Assembly (NCBI GenBank): GCA_023415725.1
Contig: JAEZJR010000154.1
Location: 1 to 9,445, forward strand
DNA length: 9,445 nt
DNA from: Acidobacteriota bacterium
Lineage (GTDB): Bacteria > Acidobacteriota > Blastocatellia > Pyrinomonadales > Pyrinomonadaceae
Direction: 5' to 3'
Position 1 is the first letter of the stretch; each line of letters opens with the position of its first letter. Shown here piece after piece: positions 5,515-9,445 of the stretch. Under the pieces are notes generated by a model. It was not told where the DNA came from, did not search any database, and worked only from the letters and a program-made list of their open reading frames with translations. Made by a program: the position numbers and the translations under genes.

Positions 5515-8160
5515 GTGAAACTTCGCTTATTTGTATTTTTTAGCTTCATCATCTTGATCGCCGGCGGCATCCCCGCCGCGGCCCAGGCCGACTCGGTCAT
5601 CTCCCAGATCACATCCTCCGCCAGGGATTCTTACGCAGGCAACATCAGCGGCGATGGCCGCTTCGTGGTCTTCGAATCGAGTGGCGATATCGCGACTGTC
5701 AACCCGCGCAACGCGGACGGCAATCCCGAGATATTCCTCTGGGACTTCGCGCAACGCCGCATCTTCCAGATCACTGACACAAAGCCCGTTCAAAAGAACA
5801 CATTCGGCAACTTCGATCAGGCGAACATCAAGGTCGACATCGTCAACAAGCGGCCCGTGATCAGCCGCAACGGTCGCTGGATCGCTTTCGCATCGAACGC
5901 GACAGTGTCGACCGTCGCCTCTCCCGACTCCTCCAACCCCGGCAGTTTCACCGGCAACGACTACAATACACAGGCCGCGCCGCCCTGTACGCTGCCATCG
6001 CCGACCCCTACGCCCACTCCTACCGCGACCCCGACGCCTTCGTCGAGTCCTACGCCTACTCCATCGCCAACCTCTACGCCATTCAATAATCCGCTCCAAT
6101 GCGATGCGAACCTCGAGGTATGGCTTTACGAGATTCCGGCTTACGGGGATGCGGATCTGAATTCTGGAGAAGAGATCCCGGTGACCAACCTGAGCGGCGG
6201 CACTTTCTCACAGGTCACGAACTCGGTCCCGAGCCGTCTGCCCCTCGAAGGTGGAGCGGCACGCCAACCGTTCGTCGCTGACGACAATCACGACGTCAGC
6301 ATAAACGATGACGGCCGTGCGATCGCCTTCGTTTCCACTCGTGATCTGGTCCCGCCCGGTAATTCTGAACCTGCTTCAGATGCCTTCAACGATGAGATAT
6401 TCACTTTTGTGCAGGGTGGAGTGGCTGCCGGCGCCGAGGCTGCAAATTTCCCGGGATGGTCGCCGTCTGTGCAGTCCGCCCTTGCGGTCGGTGTGATCAA
6501 TCAGGTTACCCGAACTCCGCGCGGAACTGCCGCCAATCCTATTTACAGCAAAAACCCGGTCATCTCCGGTAATGGCCGTCGCGTCGCTTTCGCGAGCACC
6601 GGCGACAACCCGATCGTTGGCATGACCGGCGGCAATAACCCGCTGGCCAGTCGAAACGAGGAGATCTTCCTTTCGGATCTTGACGAAAACGGGGCTCCGA
6701 CGGGTTTGCACCGCCAAGTCACTGTCACTACGCCTACTAACCCCGGTGACGTTGTCAATTCCTGGGATTACGGCCGTCGTATGAGCCCGGATGGGAACTT
6801 CATCGCCTTTGACTCGTTCGCGGACCTTGCAAACGAGCACGGCGGAGCTAATCAGGCCGGGTTTGCGACTTTCATTTACGACGTCAGTGCTAACTCTTTC
6901 CGCCGCGTCCTTGCCCGGAGCAATGCGGACTCAGCGGCGACCGGCGGCGACGTACCTCGCTACCCGACGTTCACGGACTTCGACGTGAACGGCAACCCCG
7001 GCAAGCTCGTCCTTGAAACGCGGATGAATATTCTGCCCAACGGCACGGTCGCGGCAACGGCCTCCGAGGGCCTGAACAACGACGCTGCTCGGCCGGTGCA
7101 GATCTACACTCTCCCGCTCGTCGGCGTCGCTCCTTCGTCCGCCACGTTCACTCGGATAACTAAGTTCCCGATATCAACACAATTCCTTGCGCAGACGCGG
7201 CCCCTCACTTCCGATACCTCCGAGCGTCTGGCGTTCAACCTGTCGCTGACCGAACTCGGTGGCGGTAACGCTGATCTCCTGTCCGAGGTCTTTTATCTCT
7301 ACGTTCCGACGGTAAACTCGTCTTCGAGCAAAACCCTTGCATTTGCGACCGGGGCGAGCTCCCTTCCGATAATCCCCACGACCAGTTCGTCACCGGCTCC
7401 TACCCCCAGCCCGACGCCTACGCCGACTGGATCCCCCTCGCCGACCCCCGTGACGCCTTCCGCAGTACAGGGCGCGTCACCCGGAATGCTGGCGATCCTT
7501 AATTCTGAAGACGGTTTCGGCCCGGCAATAACGCCGCGGTCGGTGACTGGTTCATTAGAACAGTCCCCGAATCTTCCGATCGAGCTCAGCGGTGTCTCAA
7601 TGACCATAAACGGTTACGCCGTCGGGATGAAGGCTGTCGACGACAACCGGATCACGTTCGTTGCTCCTCCGGGACTATCGTCGGCCGTCACCGGTACATC
7701 CTACCCTGTCGTGATAAACAATCAGGGTACGCAGATCAAGGGATTCATCACGATCGTCCCCGCTCGGCCTGACATTTTCAGCAGCAACTTAGGACCGGGC
7801 GGCCGGGCCCAGGCGACGAACGTCACGAACCGCGTCCCGAGGATCGAACCATTCACCGTTCGAACGATCAAGGTCAAGGGCGGCCTTCGGGTACCCACCG
7901 TGATCCGGCTGCGGATCACCGGTGTGCAGGGCGTTCCCGCGAGCGCGATCAGCATACGCATCGGTAACACAACGATTTCTGGCGCTCAGGTGGTTTCGGG
8001 CGGTGTGCTGGTCGAGCCGGGCGTTTACACCATCGATTTCCTGTTACCGCAATCATTGAGCGGTGCGGGCGACCAACCGATCGTCGTGACCGTGACAAGC
8101 GGTACAACGACGTTCACCTCAAGGTTGGACGACACGGCGCCGCGGATCTGGATACTTTAA
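5515..8160 (+). CDS. Secreted PD40 beta-propeller protein with Pro/Thr linkers and TIGR03437-like C-terminus
   Basis: Exported protein of unknown function, 881 residues from GTG at 5515. That start has GGAGG at 5505-5509 and immediately encodes a signal peptide: KLR, then a hydrophobic core (5-19) and an AAAQA-D cleavage site after residue 25. Residues about 30-600 hold at least six TolB/WD40-like PD40 motifs of the form S-x-(D/N)GR-x-(I/V)AF-x-S, near 45-56, 116-127, 263-275, 350-361, 424-434 and 566-575. They alternate with EIFLWD/EIFLSD-type strands followed by QIT or QVT, so this is probably a six-bladed propeller with long loops. Two low-complexity Pro/Thr/Ser linkers lie at about 161-189 and 621-649. 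The C-terminal 210 residues (LSGVSMTINGYAVGM, NRITFVAPPG, VVINNQG, PARPDIFSS) resemble the TIGR03437 domain frequent in acidobacterial exported proteins. The mature chain has only two cysteines, 158 and 196, bracketing linker 1. No catalytic residues are recognisable; a binding or surface role is inferred. It is monocistronic, with its own promoter candidate and terminator. Confidence 0.82.
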   Translation: MKLRLFVFFSFIILIAGGIPAAAQADSVISQITSSARDSYAGNISGDGRFVVFESSGDIATVNPRNADGNPEIFLWDFAQRRIFQITDTKPVQKNTFGNFDQANIKVDIVNKRPVISRNGRWIAFASNATVSTVASPDSSNPGSFTGNDYNTQAAPPCTLPSPTPTPTPTATPTPSSSPTPTPSPTSTPFNNPLQCDANLEVWLYEIPAYGDADLNSGEEIPVTNLSGGTFSQVTNSVPSRLPLEGGAARQPFVADDNHDVSINDDGRAIAFVSTRDLVPPGNSEPASDAFNDEIFTFVQGGVAAGAEAANFPGWSPSVQSALAVGVINQVTRTPRGTAANPIYSKNPVISGNGRRVAFASTGDNPIVGMTGGNNPLASRNEEIFLSDLDENGAPTGLHRQVTVTTPTNPGDVVNSWDYGRRMSPDGNFIAFDSFADLANEHGGANQAGFATFIYDVSANSFRRVLARSNADSAATGGDVPRYPTFTDFDVNGNPGKLVLETRMNILPNGTVAATASEGLNNDAARPVQIYTLPLVGVAPSSATFTRITKFPISTQFLAQTRPLTSDTSERLAFNLSLTELGGGNADLLSEVFYLYVPTVNSSSSKTLAFATGASSLPIIPTTSSSPAPTPSPTPTPTGSPSPTPVTPSAVQGASPGMLAILNSEDGFGPAITPRSVTGSLEQSPNLPIELSGVSMTINGYAVGMKAVDDNRITFVAPPGLSSAVTGTSYPVVINNQGTQIKGFITIVPARPDIFSSNLGPGGRAQATNVTNRVPRIEPFTVRTIKVKGGLRVPTVIRLRITGVQGVPASAISIRIGNTTISGAQVVSGGVLVEPGVYTIDFLLPQSLSGAGDQPIVVTVTSGTTTFTSRLDDTAPRIWIL
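5994..6084 (+). repeat. In-frame Pro/Thr codon repeat (linker 1 of propeller protein)
   Basis: Degenerate CC(N)AC(N)-type codon alternation encodes about 30 residues of Pro-Thr-Ser inside the propeller region. A matching tract at about 7375-7462 encodes linker 2. Third positions vary, so the repeat is kept at the protein level rather than as recent DNA slippage. Confidence 0.7.
7375..7462 (+). repeat. In-frame Pro/Thr/Ser codon repeat (linker 2 of propeller protein)
   Basis: Encodes roughly residues 621-649 (TTSSSPAPTPSPTPTP and on), joining the propeller to the C-terminal TIGR03437-like segment. Its composition matches linker 1, but the codons differ. Linkers of this kind are common between domains of secreted proteins. 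Confidence 0.7.
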
Positions 8161-8181
8161 CTTGAATTTCACGTTAACGTT

Positions 8182-8214
8182 CGGAAGGCGGGTTTCGGCC
8201 CGCCTTCCGCTTTT
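8182..8214 (+). terminator. Rho-independent terminator after the propeller gene
   Basis: A perfect 11-base-pair GC-rich stem (8182-8192 with 8199-8209) closes a six-base loop TTTCGG and is followed by C then TTTT. It lies 21 bases after the stop codon at 8160. The stem is strong, though the T-run is short. Confidence 0.85.
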
Positions 8215-8252
8215 GTAGGGGTATCAGTTTCAATATTATGAGCCGATAAGAG

Positions 8253-8281
8253 TTGATAATACCTGCCGGTTGTACTATTCT
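8253..8281 (+). promoter_or_regulatory. ilvE: Candidate sigma70-type promoter for ilvE
   Basis: TTGATA (8253-8258) and TATTCT (8276-8281) are separated by exactly 17 bases; matches to consensus are five of six and four of six. It lies just downstream of the preceding terminator, as expected for an independent unit, and predicts a leader of about 85 bases. A 7-base inverted repeat, GTATCAG at 8221-8227 and CTGATAC at 8280-8286, brackets the promoter, with the second arm overlapping the -10 end. It might be an operator, but this is weak evidence. Confidence 0.5.
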
Positions 8282-8372
8282 GATACTAATGCCTCTCGCC
8301 CTTTAATTGCTCTAGAGACCTTCTCGGTCAATTATCCAAAACTCACGATCATAAAAGGACCTTTTTGAAAAT

Positions 8373-9362
8373 ATGGCTGAAAAAGATGTAAACACCATGA
8401 AGATCTCGCCTATCGTTTGGAAGAATGGTGAGGTGATCAAATGGGACGACGCACGCATCCACGTGATGTCGCACGTAGTCCATTACGGCTCGAGCGTTTT
8501 CGAGGGGATTCGCTGTTACAACACTTCGCAGGGTTCCGCGGTGTTTCGCCTGCCGGAGCATATCCAGCGGCTCCTCAATTCGGCGAAGATCTACCGAATG
8601 GATCCGTCTTACACGCGCGAAGAGATCTGCGAGGCGACTGTCGACCTTATCGGCGACAGCGGCCTCAAAGAGTGCTACATCCGCCCGGTCGTGTTCCGCG
8701 GCCTCGATGAAGCGAAGCCGTCCTTCGGAGTTTACGGACTGTTGAATCCTGTAGATACCTACATCGCCGCGTGGGAGTGGGGCAAGTACCTCGGCGAAGA
8801 GGCATTGGAAAACGGCATCGACGTCTGCGTCTCGAGTTGGACCCGCATCACCTCCAACTCTATGCCCGCAATGGCCAAGGCCGGCGCGAACTACATGAAC
8901 TCGCAGCTCATCAAGATGGAAGCGAAAATGCTTGGATTCGCCGAAGGCATCGCCCTTGATGACCGCGGCTACGTTTCCGAAGGCTCCGGCGAGAACATCT
9001 TTCTCGTCAACAACGGCAAGCTCATCACGCCGCCGCTCGGAGCGTCTATCCTCCCCGGCATCACCCGCGACTCCGTCATCCAGATCGCTCGCGAGATGGG
9101 CGTCGAGGTGATCGAGACATCCGTTCAGCGTTCGGCACTTTACCTCGCCGACGAGCTATTCTTCACGGGCACCGCGGCCGAGGTCTCGCCGATCCGTTCG
9201 GTAGACCACATCAAGGTCGGCAGCGGCAAGCGCGGCCCGCTCACCGAGGCGATACAGAAGGAATTCTTCGACATTCTCCATGCGAGGCGGCCGGCCCCGA
9301 ACGACGCTCCGTGGCTCACCTTCGTCGGCGACGCCGGTGAAAAAAAAACGGCACTAGCCTAG
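8373..9362 (+). CDS. ilvE: Branched-chain amino acid aminotransferase (class IV, PLP)
   Basis: Catalyses the last, reversible step of valine, leucine and isoleucine synthesis (2-oxo acid plus glutamate) in the cytoplasm with pyridoxal phosphate. The 329 residues carry the class IV signature throughout: HYGSSVFEGIRCY (37-49), YIRPVVFRG (102-110), KAGANYMNS with PLP-binding Lys169, EGIALDDRGYVSEGSGENIF (191-210), LPGITRDSV (227-235) and ELFFTGTAAEVSPI (261-274). E. coli IlvE has about 309 residues; the surplus is a few N-terminal residues and a polar tail after about residue 305 (RRPAPNDAPW onward). ATG at 8373 is preferred, with AAAGGA at 8354-8359, although 13 bases is a long spacing; ATG at 8397 (MKISPIVWKNGE) is the alternative. 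D-amino-acid transaminase or aminodeoxychorismate lyase belong to the same fold, but the length and the GTAAEVSPI motif fit IlvE. It stands alone, with its own promoter candidate and terminator. Confidence 0.94.
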   Translation: MAEKDVNTMKISPIVWKNGEVIKWDDARIHVMSHVVHYGSSVFEGIRCYNTSQGSAVFRLPEHIQRLLNSAKIYRMDPSYTREEICEATVDLIGDSGLKECYIRPVVFRGLDEAKPSFGVYGLLNPVDTYIAAWEWGKYLGEEALENGIDVCVSSWTRITSNSMPAMAKAGANYMNSQLIKMEAKMLGFAEGIALDDRGYVSEGSGENIFLVNNGKLITPPLGASILPGITRDSVIQIAREMGVEVIETSVQRSALYLADELFFTGTAAEVSPIRSVDHIKVGSGKRGPLTEAIQKEFFDILHARRPAPNDAPWLTFVGDAGEKKTALA

Positions 9363-9386
9363 CTACCACCAGAGCTATAATCGATC

Positions 9387-9420
9387 AAGGCCCCGCCGCC
9401 GTGCGGGGCCTTTCGCTTTT
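9387..9420 (+). terminator. Rho-independent terminator after ilvE
   Basis: A perfect 10-base-pair stem (9387-9396 with 9403-9412) around the loop CGCCGT is followed by TCGCTTTT. It begins 25 bases after the ilvE stop. The left arm's AAGG pairs with CCTT, so part of the T-rich tail is in the stem. Confidence 0.85.
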
Positions 9421-9445
9421 CAGATGGAGGAACCCCAGCAAACTC

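Noticed and set aside
5527..6099. 190-residue minus-strand open frame opposite the start of the propeller gene
   Set aside because: The Arg/Gly/Trp-rich N-terminus is the antisense of the Pro/Thr codon repeat; no start signal or domain is visible, while the plus strand has a signal peptide and PD40 motifs.
8288..8372. Attenuator or riboswitch in the ilvE leader
   Set aside because: Only a weak four-base-pair stem (GACC with GGTC around 8316-8330) was found, with no leader peptide rich in branched-chain codons and no known riboswitch motif.
8365..8384. Shared 13-base block (TATGGCTGAAAAA) around the starts of the E2 and ilvE genes
   Set aside because: It simply encodes the same Met-Ala-Glu-Lys opening and has no extended flanking similarity, so chance is sufficient.
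9424..9445. Possible gene start at the window end (ATG at 9424, MEEPQQT)
   Set aside because: Only seven codons are visible, directly after a terminator, with no Shine-Dalgarno; it cannot be supported from this sequence.

Overview
This is a GC-rich window with single-copy housekeeping genes, lipid A biosynthesis genes (so a Gram-negative outer membrane) and one large exported protein. Its PD40 beta-propeller, Pro/Thr linkers and C-terminal segment resembling TIGR03437 are typical of Acidobacteriota. I infer an acidobacterium, perhaps of the Blastocatellia/Pyrinomonadaceae type, from protein family resemblance and repeat style only. I see no phage, transposase, CRISPR, tRNA or rRNA.

Layout. 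38-1351 (+): pyruvate dehydrogenase-type E2 acyltransferase. 1367-1440: long hairpin repeat. About 1448/1502-2368 (+): EamA/DMT transporter whose first codon is unclear. 2435-2716 (+): orphan STAS-domain protein. 2717-2984: repeat-rich gap with two repeat families and a pure pyrimidine tract. 2985-3980 (+): lpxD. 4058-4090: near-perfect palindrome between convergent genes. 4141-5298 (-): lpxB. 5299-5514: divergent intergenic region with a candidate promoter for the next gene. 5515-8160 (+): secreted beta-propeller protein. 8182-8214: strong terminator. 8253-8281: good sigma70-type promoter. 8373-9362 (+): branched-chain aminotransferase (ilvE), closed by a terminator at 9387-9420.

How the genes relate. 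lpxD and lpxB act in the same lipid A pathway but lie tail to tail, outside the usual lpxD-fabZ-lpxA-lpxB cluster. The other genes look like independent transcription units. E2 and IlvE are central metabolism, the EamA protein is an inner-membrane carrier, the STAS protein is probably regulatory, and the propeller protein is exported.

The least ordinary feature is the intergenic DNA. Four unrelated short-motif repeats, each built from units at 7-11 bp spacing and mostly palindromic or hairpin-forming, sit in the gaps. Two of them abut gene starts: the E2 leader and the transporter start. They look like dispersed extragenic repeats. Whether they regulate anything is not shown by the sequence. 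I found no convincing new multi-gene system here.
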